A DNA stretch of 29,731 nt from Candidatus Zixiibacteriota bacterium (GTDB taxonomy: Bacteria > RBG-13-66-14 > B26-G2 > WVWN01), in assembly GCA_030613505.1 (NCBI GenBank), contig JAUWLW010000036.1, positions 1 through 29,731 of the forward strand. Direction: 5' to 3'. Position 1 is the stretch's first letter. Each line of letters opens with the position of its first letter. Made by a program: the position numbers and the translations under genes. Of the stretch, positions 14,562-24,173 are shown piece after piece. Under the pieces are notes generated by a model. It saw only the letters and a program-made list of their open reading frames with translations. It was not told where the DNA came from and searched no databases.

Positions 14562-14800
14562 CGTTGTTACCTCCACTTATGTTTAACAAAATTTTGGGGA
14601 AACTACTCTTTTACATCTTCTCTTGTTCTTAAATATCTTATAATACATCTTCTCCTTTCGGTTCCGCTTTTCTTCTAACAAAATCTTTTCTAATCTGCCT
14701 TTCAATCTAACTAACTCGGCTCGTATCTATAAAAGTATTCAACACAGATGCCATTAGTAGCATTAGCAATATATTCTACTCTAACATATATCTCCTGATT
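14562..14800. other. AT-rich intergenic region, no gene seen
   Basis: About 240 bases of AT-rich sequence continue the base composition of the 13905-14561 gene up to the 5S fragment at 14801. It probably holds that gene's promoter, but no single site stands out. Confidence 0.4.
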
Positions 14801-14879
14801 GGCAGCGTCCTACTCTCCCAGGGGGTCGGCCCCCAAGTACCATCGGCGCGGGCGGGCTTAGCTGCCGTATTCGGAACGC
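14801..14879 (-). pseudogene. 5S rRNA fragment (3' two-thirds)
   Basis: About 79 bases match the true 5S gene at 20684-20799 closely, including GCGTCCTACTCTCCCAGGGG, CCCCAAGTACCATCGGCGCG and GGGCTTAGC on the plus strand. The 5' third of the 5S, which forms half of the terminal stem, is missing. It marks the abrupt end of the AT-rich stretch and lies just downstream of the stop of the gene at 14906. Confidence 0.85.
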
Positions 14880-14905
14880 GTTGCGCTTAGATAGTATTCG
14901 TTATT

Positions 14906-15223
14906 TTACATCAACCCTGCCCTTTTAGCCTTTGCTATTAAAGCTACGAAATCTCCTCTCGGGAAGGATGGGCAAAACTGCCCCCAAACCCATTTACCTT
15001 GGCTTTTACCGGTCTTCCCGATTATATAATAACCAAACCTTAACTCAACTTCGTTGTTCTCTTTGAAACGTAGCTTTTGGATATATAGGCAACAATTCGG
15101 GAAAGCTTTGCTGACGTGCTTAACTTCCTCTTCAACGTGGTGATGTAGTACCCTACCGTCGGGGAACTTCATCGTCCCGGTTTTACATTTTGTAATAGGT
15201 AGCGGCGGATATTTACGAACCAT
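14906..15223 (-). CDS. Small conserved-looking protein of unknown function
   Basis: A 105-residue basic protein beginning MVRKYPPLPITKCKTGTMKF, with AGGAG seven bases before the ATG. The C-terminal half (ELRFGYYIIGKTGKSQGKWV then WGQFCPSFPRGDFVALIAKA) has a compact layout I associate with small hypothetical proteins of scattered distribution, but I cannot name a family. There is no signal peptide or transmembrane segment. Three Cys residues are not arranged as a metal site. It sits among TA modules and repeats, so it may be accessory. Confidence 0.65.
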   Translation of the reverse strand: MVRKYPPLPITKCKTGTMKFPDGRVLHHHVEEEVKHVSKAFPNCCLYIQKLRFKENNEVELRFGYYIIGKTGKSQGKWVWGQFCPSFPRGDFVALIAKAKRAGLM

Positions 15224-15348
15224 TTCGGACTCCTTTCCCGCGAGCTAAGCGGTAGTTTTGCGTTTAAAACCGGTCGCCGTCCCGCTATCCTAACTAGTCT
15301 CCTTGAAACGTTAAACTATTCCGCTTCCCCTTATTCTTATATAATCAC

Positions 15349-15379
15349 CGCCCCTCCCGGCCTGAGCCGGCGAGGGGCG
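15349..15379. other. Strong intergenic hairpin
   Basis: CGCCCCTC-CCGGC pairs with GCCGG-(C)-GAGGGGCG across a CTGA loop, 13 base pairs with one bulge. No T run follows on either strand, so I do not call it a terminator. It lies between the TA operon 2 end and the 15223 gene start. Confidence 0.5.
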
Positions 15380-15482
15380 CTGGCGATATTCGCGTTTAAT
15401 CTTTCGCACTCCCTTTTACCTCGCGTACCCATTCCCTTCAAAAATATAATAACCTTTTTCGGCGCCGTTGTCAAGGGCAACG

Positions 15483-15516
15483 TAGGGGACGGCCTTTAGC
15501 TCGGGCCGGCTACCGG
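15483..15516. repeat. Partial copy of the CGTAGGG palindromic element
   Basis: CGTAGGGGACGGCCTTTAG is the same as the left end of the element at 12158. The matching right end was not found before the toxin gene begins. Confidence 0.5.
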
Positions 15517-15785
15517 CGTCTTAGGACTTTGTAAACCTCGGAGCGGTGGGCAACAACGTCTACGTTGATATCGTCCCCCTCCAGTCGAAACAACACCCGG
15601 TAGTCGCCGACGCGATACTTATACAAAGGCCCTAAATCCGGCGGTACGAATTTCAACGGCGTTAACGCGATTTCTTTCCCGGCGGCAAGGGCTTCCACCT
15701 TGTCCATAATACGTTTTGCAATTGGCTTGTCGAGACGCCGCAGGGCTTTAATCGCCGAGGCCGAATAGATGACGCGCCGGCTCAC
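15510..15785 (-). CDS. RelE/ParE-family toxin (TA pair 2)
   Basis: A 91-residue basic protein (MSRRVIYSASAIKALRRLDK start) with the RelE hallmarks YKYRVGDYRVLFRLEGDDIN and VVAHRSEVYKVLRRR at the C-terminus. The latter contains the basic and tyrosine residues that RelE-type mRNA interferases use. Its GTG start overlaps the antitoxin stop by four bases (GTGA), the usual coupling in such operons. It shares the fold signature with the toxin of pair 1, but the two are clearly diverged and should not cross-neutralise without test. Confidence 0.87.
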   Translation of the reverse strand: MSRRVIYSASAIKALRRLDKPIAKRIMDKVEALAAGKEIALTPLKFVPPDLGPLYKYRVGDYRVLFRLEGDDINVDVVAHRSEVYKVLRRR

Positions 15786-15982
15786 AGGCCGAGGTCTTTA
15801 CGGACTTCCGCCGCGGCCTTGGCGTCGCCGCGCCCGTGTTCTTCGCGCGCCCGGCGTAGGCGGACTAGCAACTCCTCGTTGTGGGCTATGAGCCAATCCT
15901 CGAGGTCCTCAAGCGTTTCCGCGGCTTCGAATACCTCGACGGGTATGAAGACGTATTCCGGCGTCGTTTTTGTTTTCGCCAT
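15782..15982 (-). CDS. Antitoxin partner of the RelE/ParE toxin (TA pair 2)
   Basis: A 66-residue product starting MAKTKTTPEYVFIPVEVFEA at the ATG at 15982, preceded by GAGGTG. A start three codons upstream is less likely. It contains TLEDLEDWLIAHNEELLVRL, shared with the antitoxin of pair 1, and an acidic/basic helical C-terminus that would wrap the toxin. Probably an autoregulator of the operon. The operon is driven by a near-consensus promoter with a leader of only about eleven bases. Confidence 0.8.
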   Translation of the reverse strand: MAKTKTTPEYVFIPVEVFEAAETLEDLEDWLIAHNEELLVRLRRAREEHGRGDAKAAAEVRKDLGL

Positions 15983-15999
15983 AAGAAACACCTCGCGTA

Positions 16000-16028
16000 A
16001 TTATAATCCGTACGCGGCCCGAAGTCAA
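16000..16028 (-). promoter_or_regulatory. Promoter of TA operon 2
   Basis: On the minus strand TTGACT (16028-16023), a 17-base spacer and TATAAT (16005-16000) lie about 18 bases before the antitoxin ATG. The -10 box sits in the palindrome ATTATAAT, a possible operator. Confidence 0.75.
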
Positions 16029-16062
16029 ATAAAACACCGCGGCCGGTGCGCAACCCGCGAAA

Positions 16063-16124
16063 CGTAGGCCGCCAGCCTCGGCGGACGGCGGCAAGGTGGC
16101 CGCACCTGAAGGTACGGCCCTACG
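16063..16124. repeat. Short CGTAGG...CCCTACG palindromic element
   Basis: A 62-base element that starts CGTAGG and ends GGTACGGCCCTACG. The right-hand unit GTGGCCGCACCTGAAGGTAC is shared with the elements ending at 12351 and 17490. Confidence 0.65.
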
Positions 16125-16151
16125 TTATCGTTATGACGGCGGCCTGCTCGC

Positions 16152-17249
16152 CTACCTGGCGACCTTCGTCGTCGCCGGGTACGCCGCTATCTCTTCGGGT
16201 AAAGCGTCCGGTACGTGGGCCAAATACGCCATTATGTCGAACGTCTTGCGTATAATCCGGCGGTTCGCTGCTTCGTCGTAGGCCGTGAAATCCCCAGGCG
16301 TAACCAAGCCCTCGTCGCCGGCGTTCACGTCGAGCATCGTGACCGGCGTCTTGTTCGAGTAGTCGAAATCGGCCGGCCTGAAGTACCGCCGCTTCGGGTT
16401 CTTCCTGGACTGGAAGTAAACGACGCCGTCGGGTATATCCATGACCCAGCTCCACATGGTCCCGTAGTGGTACAGTACACCGGCCTCGTAGGTGACGCTC
16501 TCGAGAGTATCGTACGCGTAGTCGGTGGGCGTAACGCCCGAAGCGTCGTCGTACGCGTTCGCATGAGCGGCTACGCGGACGAAGCGGTCCAACGACGACA
16601 TCGACTTGGGGAGCGCTTTCTTTCCGCCGAAACCCTCGTACCACACCAGGTCTATTACGGAGTCAGCATAGGTATTGTTGGTTATAGCCGTAATGGGCGC
16701 GGTATCGCCGGTGTGATACACGACGGCGCCGCGGATGAATTCGATTATGGCGACGTCGCCCTTCTTGTCGGCCACGAAGAAGTGGACGGGCGCGATATGC
16801 TCGAACTCCTCAACGCGCACTTTGGCGAGGCTCGCGACTACATCCTTAACCGTAGCGGCGGTATCGAGCTGGTATTGGACCCATTGGCCGTTGAGTATGG
16901 CGTGCCGTTTGTCGGCCGGTTCGTATTGCGACTCCGGCAGCCACAGCGTCGCCAGGACCAGGCCGGCTTCGTTCACGCCGTCGATGGCGAACTCGCGCCC
17001 CAGTATATTGAACGAGACGCTGCCGTATTTCGATTTCCATTTAACCGGTTTATCGACGTGAAAGGCCGTTTTCTCGACGCCGCGTTTGTTGATGAAGATC
17101 AGGCCGTAGTCGCCCAACCAATCGAAATTCCGTCCTACCGCCGCCGTGTCGCCGTCGGCCAGGCAGAACGCGGAGCAGGCCGAGCTCAAAGTCGGCGCGA
17201 GGTATAAAACGGCAACCGTCAACGAAGCGATCCTAAGCAGCCGTTTCAT
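16152..17249 (-). CDS. Secreted linear-amide hydrolase, choloylglycine hydrolase (Ntn) family
   Basis: Starting at the ATG at 17249 (AAGGAG five bases upstream) gives 365 residues; a GTG two codons earlier overlaps the Shine-Dalgarno. The signal peptide ends ...TLSSA, and Cys25 follows at once (SSA-CSAFCLADGD). Cleavage would expose it as the N-terminal nucleophile. The family pattern continues with VGRNFDW (Arg40, Asp43), DGVNEAGL (Asn92), ITNNTYADS (Asn190-191) and DRFVRVA (Arg221, Arg224). Family members hydrolyse bile-salt amides, penicillin V, acyl-homoserine lactones or N-acyl amides; the real substrate is not evident. Lacking NAPTFDW, it differs from the second enzyme at 19347. A TTGATA-17-TAGCTT promoter lies upstream. 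Confidence 0.88.
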   Translation of the reverse strand: MKRLLRIASLTVAVLYLAPTLSSACSAFCLADGDTAAVGRNFDWLGDYGLIFINKRGVEKTAFHVDKPVKWKSKYGSVSFNILGREFAIDGVNEAGLVLATLWLPESQYEPADKRHAILNGQWVQYQLDTAATVKDVVASLAKVRVEEFEHIAPVHFFVADKKGDVAIIEFIRGAVVYHTGDTAPITAITNNTYADSVIDLVWYEGFGGKKALPKSMSSLDRFVRVAAHANAYDDASGVTPTDYAYDTLESVTYEAGVLYHYGTMWSWVMDIPDGVVYFQSRKNPKRRYFRPADFDYSNKTPVTMLDVNAGDEGLVTPGDFTAYDEAANRRIIRKTFDIMAYLAHVPDALPEEIAAYPATTKVAR

Positions 17250-17315
17250 TTTCACTCCTTCCTATTCCCGTTACGCGTTAGAAGCCGCCCGCAAGGTCCG
17301 GCCAGCGTTTCGCGT

Positions 17316-17344
17316 AAGCTACCATACGGTTATATTATTATCAA
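17316..17344 (-). promoter_or_regulatory. Candidate promoter of the first Ntn hydrolase
   Basis: On the minus strand TTGATA (17344-17339), a 17-base spacer and TAGCTT (17321-17316). The second Ntn hydrolase gene has the same -10 hexamer at the same spacing, which strengthens both. Confidence 0.45.
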
Positions 17345-17370
17345 GGGATACCGCTGCCCCCGGCGACCTA

Positions 17371-17490
17371 TACCGGCCGCTTGAGCGGCCGGTACGTAAC
17401 CCGCTTAGCGCTTAACCGCCGGTTTCAACCGGCGGGCCCGACGGCCTAAGCCGGCGGAGCAAGGTGGCCGCGCCTAAAGGTACGGCCCTA
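17371..17490. repeat. Palindromic intergenic repeat cluster
   Basis: Successive hairpins GGCCGCTTGAGCGGCC, ACCGCCGGTTTCAACCGGCGG and GGTGGCCGCGCCTAAAGGTA, ending in GGCCCTACG. The unit order is as in the element at 12158. This accounts for most of the 341-base gap between 17250 and 17590. Confidence 0.7.
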
Positions 17491-17590
17491 CGATTTTTGA
17501 ACCGCCGGTCGCCAAATAACCGTTGCCAAACGCGCCGCCTTTTCCTATTATTCCAACTACGCACCCTGCAAACGACGAGAAGGAGCCGGG

Positions 17591-18634
17591 ATGATGGTCG
17601 AGGTACAATCTATAAAATGCCCCAACTGCGGCGGCGCCATCCACGGCGCCGGCGCCGTAACCTGCCCCTACTGCGGCTCCGCCCTCGAGGTCACCAAGGC
17701 CGACCGCAAACAACTGCGCGACGCCAAACGCGCGTTCGGCACCGTCGGCGTCGACATGGGCGTCAAGCCGCCGTTCATCTTCCAGAACCTCCCCGGCGTG
17801 GAAGTGACGCGCGCGACGAAGGAGGTCCCGTTCGAGCCCAAGCTGATCTTCTCGCGGTTGCCGGCGGGCGAGCCGACGGGGACCCTCCGCGAGGAGGCCG
17901 ACGCCGTACTCGACGTCATCCGGCGCACGCAGGAGGCCATCAACCGCGAGGACATGGACGCCTACATGTCGTGCATCTCCGCGGCGAACGAGAGGTTCCG
18001 GGCGAAGGCGCGCCAGGGCGCAACGGCGCAGTTCGTCACCACCGACATGAAGCGCTACACGGTGGCGGCGGACTTCCGCAAGCTGACGCCGGCGCAGGCC
18101 GAGGTCGTCGTAACGGTCGAGGTCTTCATCTTCCTCAACTCGGGCCGCGTGAACCACATGCAGGTACCGTTCTACTGGAAGCTGCGCAAGGAGGACGGCC
18201 GGTGGCTCGTTTACGCCTCCGGCATCTCCGGCGCCGGCGGCCGCGGCAAGCTGTGGGTGGTCGTAATAGCGGTCGTCGCGCCTATCCTGATAGGAATCAT
18301 CATCGCCGTCGTCGCGGCCATTTCGCAATGCGGCGACGACGGCCAGGCCAAAGTATCGGGCCAAGAAGACGTCGGCGTGTGGAAAGCGGAGAGCCGTAAG
18401 GCGCCCATGCCCGATACGTGGTTCAAAGCCAAGACGAACATTACGCTTTACGAGGCGCCGCACGACGACAGCGATACCGAGGCTATACTCAAGGCCGGCG
18501 GCGAATTCCAGGTCATGAGCGCGTACGACGAGTGGTTCCATATCAGCACGAGAAACCATACCTGGGGTTGGGTGCGGGCCGACGTAATCAAGGCCAACCT
18601 GGGCAAGGACTACGCACTCGTCGACCGACGATGA
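17591..18634 (+). CDS. Zinc-ribbon / NTF2-like / TM / SH3 membrane protein (paralogue 2)
   Basis: A 347-residue protein with the same plan as the gene at 10217. Zinc ribbon Cys10, Cys13, Cys25, Cys28; NTF2-like region about 100-213 (VIRRTQEAINREDMDAYMSC onward, with TDMKRYTV and IFLNSGRVNHM shared with paralogue 1); one transmembrane helix about 221-246 ending SQC; SH3-type domain about 278-337 (TNITLYEAPHDDSDTEAILK, GWVRADVIKANLG). Two ATG codons in tandem follow AGGAG, and either can be used. A strong TTCG-loop terminator follows. Probably anchored in the inner membrane with the SH3 outside. A GC-rich opposite-frame reading at 17464-18399 is a shadow. Confidence 0.87.
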   Translation: MMVEVQSIKCPNCGGAIHGAGAVTCPYCGSALEVTKADRKQLRDAKRAFGTVGVDMGVKPPFIFQNLPGVEVTRATKEVPFEPKLIFSRLPAGEPTGTLREEADAVLDVIRRTQEAINREDMDAYMSCISAANERFRAKARQGATAQFVTTDMKRYTVAADFRKLTPAQAEVVVTVEVFIFLNSGRVNHMQVPFYWKLRKEDGRWLVYASGISGAGGRGKLWVVVIAVVAPILIGIIIAVVAAISQCGDDGQAKVSGQEDVGVWKAESRKAPMPDTWFKAKTNITLYEAPHDDSDTEAILKAGGEFQVMSAYDEWFHISTRNHTWGWVRADVIKANLGKDYALVDRR

Positions 18635-18643
18635 GACAACCGA

Positions 18644-18667
18644 AAACCCGCCCTTCGGGGCGGGTTT
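18644..18667 (+). terminator. Terminator with TTCG tetraloop after paralogue 2
   Basis: AAACCCGCCC-TTCG-GGGCGGGTTT is a perfect 10-base-pair stem with a UUCG loop. Only three T follow, but they are part of the stem base. Confidence 0.8.
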
Positions 18668-18700
18668 AGAGACGCAATCCAGGCCGCGCCGAATTTTCCG

Positions 18701-18720
18701 GTTGCGGCGGTAACCGCAAC
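18701..18720. promoter_or_regulatory. Inverted repeat upstream of paralogue 3
   Basis: GTTGCGG-CGGTAA-CCGCAAC, a perfect 7-base inverted repeat about 55 bases before the ATG at 18774. It could be an operator or a leader hairpin; there is no further evidence. Confidence 0.3.
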
Positions 18721-18773
18721 TCTGTTACATTGGGTTGTGGTGCTTTAGAAAATCGTAACCCCTCGGAAGATAT

Positions 18774-19268
18774 ATGGTCCAGGTCGAACCAATTAAATGC
18801 CCCCTCTGCGACGCCGCCGTGCCGCCCGGATACGGGGCCGCGTGCCCGCGGTGCGGCGCCCCCCTCGCCCCGCACGGTATAAAACTACTTTTAAACCGCT
18901 TCGGCCTCCGGAAGCCGCGCGCCGCGTTATCCATCGCCGCTGCCGTATTCCTGGCCGTTATCGCCGGCGCCGTCATTGCAATCATCAACCCCTCGGGGGA
19001 GGAGGCCGACGAGGAGAGCCGGGAGGAAGCCGGCGTCTTGGAGGCGGAGGGAGACGAGACGCCCGTGCCGGGAGTGTGGTACGAGGCGAAGACCGCGATC
19101 CCGTTGTACGAACGGCCGAGCCGGGAAAGCGACGTCCGCGTCACGGTCCGGCCCGGGACGGAGTTCCAGATTCTGGGGGACCACCAGGGGTGGTATCGCC
19201 TTCACGCGAGGGAGCACGACGTAGGCTGGGCGCGGGAGGACCTGGTTCGCGCCAACACCGGGGATTAA
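18774..19268 (+). CDS. Short zinc-ribbon / TM / SH3 membrane protein (paralogue 3)
   Basis: A 164-residue protein: zinc ribbon Cys9, Cys12, Cys24, Cys27 (CPLC...CPRC), one transmembrane helix about 50-71, an acidic linker (EEADEESREEAGVLEAEGDE), then an SH3-type domain about 103-160 (TAIPLYERPSRESDVRVTVR, GWAREDLVRANTG). The NTF2-like domain present in both longer paralogues is missing. It lies directly downstream of paralogue 2, and both are followed by nearly the same TTCG-loop terminator, so it probably arose by tandem duplication and an internal deletion. GGAAG precedes the ATG. Confidence 0.83.
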   Translation: MVQVEPIKCPLCDAAVPPGYGAACPRCGAPLAPHGIKLLLNRFGLRKPRAALSIAAAVFLAVIAGAVIAIINPSGEEADEESREEAGVLEAEGDETPVPGVWYEAKTAIPLYERPSRESDVRVTVRPGTEFQILGDHQGWYRLHAREHDVGWAREDLVRANTGD

Positions 19269-19289
19269 GCACATAAGAAACCAAAAGAA

Positions 19290-19320
19290 AACCCGCCCTT
19301 CGGGGCGGGTTGTTTATTCT
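19290..19320 (+). terminator. Terminator with TTCG tetraloop after paralogue 3, probably bidirectional
   Basis: AACCCGCCC-TTCG-GGGCGGGTT (19290-19311) is followed by GTTTATTCTT on the plus strand. On the minus strand the same stem is followed by TTCTTTT and may end the convergent Ntn hydrolase gene at 19347. Confidence 0.85.
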
Positions 19321-19346
19321 TAGATGAATCCCGGCGGTGCTTTTCT

Positions 19347-20453
19347 TTATTCGCCTGCCGCCGGCGTGAGGTCCTCGAAGACCTCCTCCGTGGGGAGCGG
19401 TACGTTGATATAGGCGGCGCCGTCGAGCGGCGCGCGCATCAAATCGATCATGTAGACGCGGCGCGTGTCGACGGTGTGGATGTAGTAGCGGCGGTTCTTG
19501 AGGTCGGAGGCACTGGTCCAGTCCGTCTGCTCGTATATCGGCTGGCCGGCCGGGCCCGCGCCGCGCACCACGCCGAGCGGAATGTCGAACTGGTTGAGGA
19601 CGTGGAACGCCTGGACGACGGCTTCGTCCGCCGTCTTTACGGGAAGGACGGAGCTCTTCAGGAAGGCCGCGCGCACGAACCGCGACGGCGGCGTGAAGTC
19701 ACCCGGTAGGCCGCGCAACCCGGAGCCGTGGCCGAACTGCGTCAACGGCAAAGCGCCGAGCTCGAGCTCCGGCACGTCCCGGGGCGATAGGTTGACGTAA
19801 CTCTTTAAATTGGTGAGGTGCCAATCGAACGTCGGCGCGTTCGTGATTACGCCCAGCGGATTGTCGTGGACCGTAAGCTCGCCGCCGACGTATTCGATGA
19901 CGGCGGCCGCGCCCGATTCGTCGACGACGATCCAGTGGAACGGCGGAGCGTCGCCCCACCCCGGCGCTTCGAGCGTTACGGCCGCGACCTTCACTTGCGA
20001 CAGCCCCTCCTTGACCTCGGCCACCGTCGCGAAGTTGGAGAGGATCCACGTCGCCAACTCGAAGGAAGCCAGCGTCTTGTCGGCGTCGCGCTCGGCTACT
20101 TTTTGGTATTCGGCGTAATGCGCGAACATAAACACGCCCGTCGCCAGGCCCGCCTCGTTGACGCCGTCGGCCACGTGCGGGAGGCCGAACGAGTTCGCCC
20201 CGGCGAAGGCGTATTTAGCCGTCCACTTCACGCCGGGGCTCCCCCACGGCGTCGTACCCACGTACGCGGTGCCGCGCGGTACGACGGCCAGGCCCCATTG
20301 GACGAGGTCGCCGCCCAGCTCCATCGTGCGGGCTAATACCGTCGAGCCGTCCTCGGCCTTGAGCGTTATGCCGGTACAAGCTTCGGCGCCATACGGCGCC
20401 GCAGCCACAAGGGTGACCGCCAATACCGACGCCCAACAGACAATATATCTCAA
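19347..20453 (-). CDS. Secreted choloylglycine hydrolase / penicillin V acylase family enzyme
   Basis: A 368-residue product from a TTG start at 20453 with a perfect AGGAGG seven bases upstream. The signal peptide ends GAEA, and Cys26 follows (EA-CTGITLKAEDGS), placing the nucleophile at the mature N-terminus. Family residues follow: Arg42 (LARTMEL), Asn99 (DGVNEAGL), Asn205 in VITNAPTFDWHLTNL, and Arg258 (PPSRFVRAA). NAPTFDW is typical of true choloylglycine hydrolases and penicillin V acylases. In a free-living bacterium the substrate is more likely an acyl amide or signal than bile salts; this is inference. It is only distantly similar to the enzyme at 16152. Confidence 0.92.
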   Translation of the reverse strand: MRYIVCWASVLAVTLVAAAPYGAEACTGITLKAEDGSTVLARTMELGGDLVQWGLAVVPRGTAYVGTTPWGSPGVKWTAKYAFAGANSFGLPHVADGVNEAGLATGVFMFAHYAEYQKVAERDADKTLASFELATWILSNFATVAEVKEGLSQVKVAAVTLEAPGWGDAPPFHWIVVDESGAAAVIEYVGGELTVHDNPLGVITNAPTFDWHLTNLKSYVNLSPRDVPELELGALPLTQFGHGSGLRGLPGDFTPPSRFVRAAFLKSSVLPVKTADEAVVQAFHVLNQFDIPLGVVRGAGPAGQPIYEQTDWTSASDLKNRRYYIHTVDTRRVYMIDLMRAPLDGAAYINVPLPTEEVFEDLTPAAGE

Positions 20454-20503
20454 TTCGATACCTCCTATATGGTTTTAGATGCTCGTGGCACGTTAATTCA
20501 GAT

Positions 20504-20532
20504 AAGCTAACAAACGCCCGGCCACAAGTCAA
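20504..20532 (-). promoter_or_regulatory. Promoter of the second Ntn hydrolase
   Basis: On the minus strand TTGACT (20532-20527), a 17-base spacer and TAGCTT (20509-20504), about 50 bases before the TTG start. The same -10 hexamer and spacing are seen at 17316-17344. Confidence 0.5.
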
Positions 20533-20548
20533 CTTTCATATCAATACC

Positions 20549-20670
20549 GGCCGCTTCAGCGGCCGGTCCTTCACGGGCGTAGCGTTTAACCGCCGGTTTT
20601 AACCGGCGAGCCCGCCGGCTTCAGCCGGTGGGGCCGCCACAAGAGTAAGGCCACACAAGAATGTGTGGCC
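20549..20670. repeat. Palindromic intergenic repeat cluster downstream of 5S
   Basis: Hairpins GGCCGCTTCAGCGGCC, ACCGCCGGTTTTAACCGGCG, CGCCGGCTTCAGCCGGTG and GGCCACAC-AAGAAT-GTGTGGCC. The last lies 14 bases past the 3' end of the 5S gene and may end rRNA transcription, though no long T run follows it. Confidence 0.7.
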
Positions 20671-20683
20671 CACAAAAAGCAAT

Positions 20684-20799
20684 CCTGGCGGCGTCCTACT
20701 CTCCCAGGGGGTCTCCCCCCAAGTACCATCGGCGCGAGCGGGCTTAGCTTCCGTATTCGGAATGGGAACGGGCGTTACCCCGCCGCCATGGCCACCAGG
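20684..20799 (-). rRNA. rrf: 5S ribosomal RNA
   Basis: A 116-base gene on the minus strand. The ends pair perfectly (CCTGGTGGC with GCCGCCAGG), and conserved inner segments are present: CCCATTCCGAATACGGAAG and GATGGTACTT. It lies 86 bases past the 23S 3' end and is cotranscribed with it. Two degraded fragments of the same sequence occur at 13090-13128 and 14801-14879. Confidence 0.96.
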
Positions 20800-20817
20800 A
20801 AATATTTCGTATATATG

Positions 20818-20841
20818 CTACATAGCGAACGTGAAAGGCAC
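20818..20841 (-). other. 3' arm of the 23S processing stem
   Basis: The spacer between 23S and 5S carries the complement of the leader segment at 23941-23960: CTACATAGCGAACGTGAAAGG here (plus strand) against CTACATAGTGAAGTGAAAGG in the leader (minus strand), nearly perfect. Together with the closing helix 20881-20893 / 23872-23884 this forms a long RNase III-type processing stalk. Confidence 0.7.
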
Positions 20842-20885
20842 GACGGCGACTAGATAGTCGCGGGGCGTATGAGTGCGACTGCTAT

Positions 20886-23879
<2,994 letters not shown>

Positions 23880-23913
23880 ATAGCATGCTTGTGGTCAAGT
23901 AAAAGGGTTACCC

Positions 23914-23935
23914 GCGACTATCGTAAAATAGTCGC
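23914..23935. other. Leader hairpin upstream of 23S
   Basis: GCGACTAT-CGTAAA-ATAGTCGC, a perfect 8-base-pair stem in the transcribed leader. A related palindrome (GCGACTAGATAGTCGC) sits in the spacer after 23S, so the two can also pair with each other as part of the processing stalk. Confidence 0.6.
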
Positions 23936-23940
23936 CGTGG

Positions 23941-23980
23941 CCTTTCACTTCACTATGTAGTTTTCAAAGAGCGCAACATA
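23941..23980 (-). promoter_or_regulatory. boxA-like antitermination leader and 5' arm of the processing stem
   Basis: On the minus strand GCTCTTTGAAAACTACATAG contains a boxA-like GCTCTTTGAAAA, as found in rRNA leaders and 16S-23S spacers. It runs directly into the 5' arm of the stem that pairs with 20818-20841. Confidence 0.6.
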
Positions 23981-24021
23981 AGCCCGCGAGCCGACGCGTC
24001 GGCCGACCCCGAGCCGCTGGA

Positions 24022-24050
24022 AATATAACATAGGGATTCAGGGAAGTCAA
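24022..24050 (-). promoter_or_regulatory. Promoter of the 23S-5S operon
   Basis: On the minus strand TTGACT (24050-24045), a 17-base spacer and TATATT (24027-24022). The predicted start near 24015 leaves a leader of about 135 bases before 23S. This is among the best promoters in the window and lies where a linked operon would carry 16S. Confidence 0.8.
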
Positions 24051-24118
24051 GATAATTCGTATAATTTTTAAAGGAAACTCCGCCCTTCGGGTAGACCGGG
24101 CAGGGGCGTACTCCACGG

Positions 24119-24165
24119 TCTTTATCTCCTCATCGGTCAAACCGTACAGCTCGTAGATTAGTCGG
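24119..24165 (-). pseudogene. Orphan C-terminal tail of an R-M methylase, remnant 1
   Basis: The minus strand reads LIYELYGLTDEEIKTVE, matching the end of the methylase at 25684 (LVYELYALTDEEIRTVE). No start and no other part of the gene is present. It lies about 70 bases upstream of the 23S-5S promoter. Confidence 0.75.
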
Positions 24166-24173
24166 CGTGTTTA

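Noticed and set aside
15349-15379. Terminator of TA operon 2
   Set aside because: The hairpin is strong but no T run follows on either strand, so it is listed only as a hairpin.
17464-18399. A 311-codon plus-strand frame starting in the repeat cluster
   Set aside because: Its translation is Arg/Gly/His-rich and is an out-of-frame reading of the zinc-ribbon/SH3 gene at 17591.
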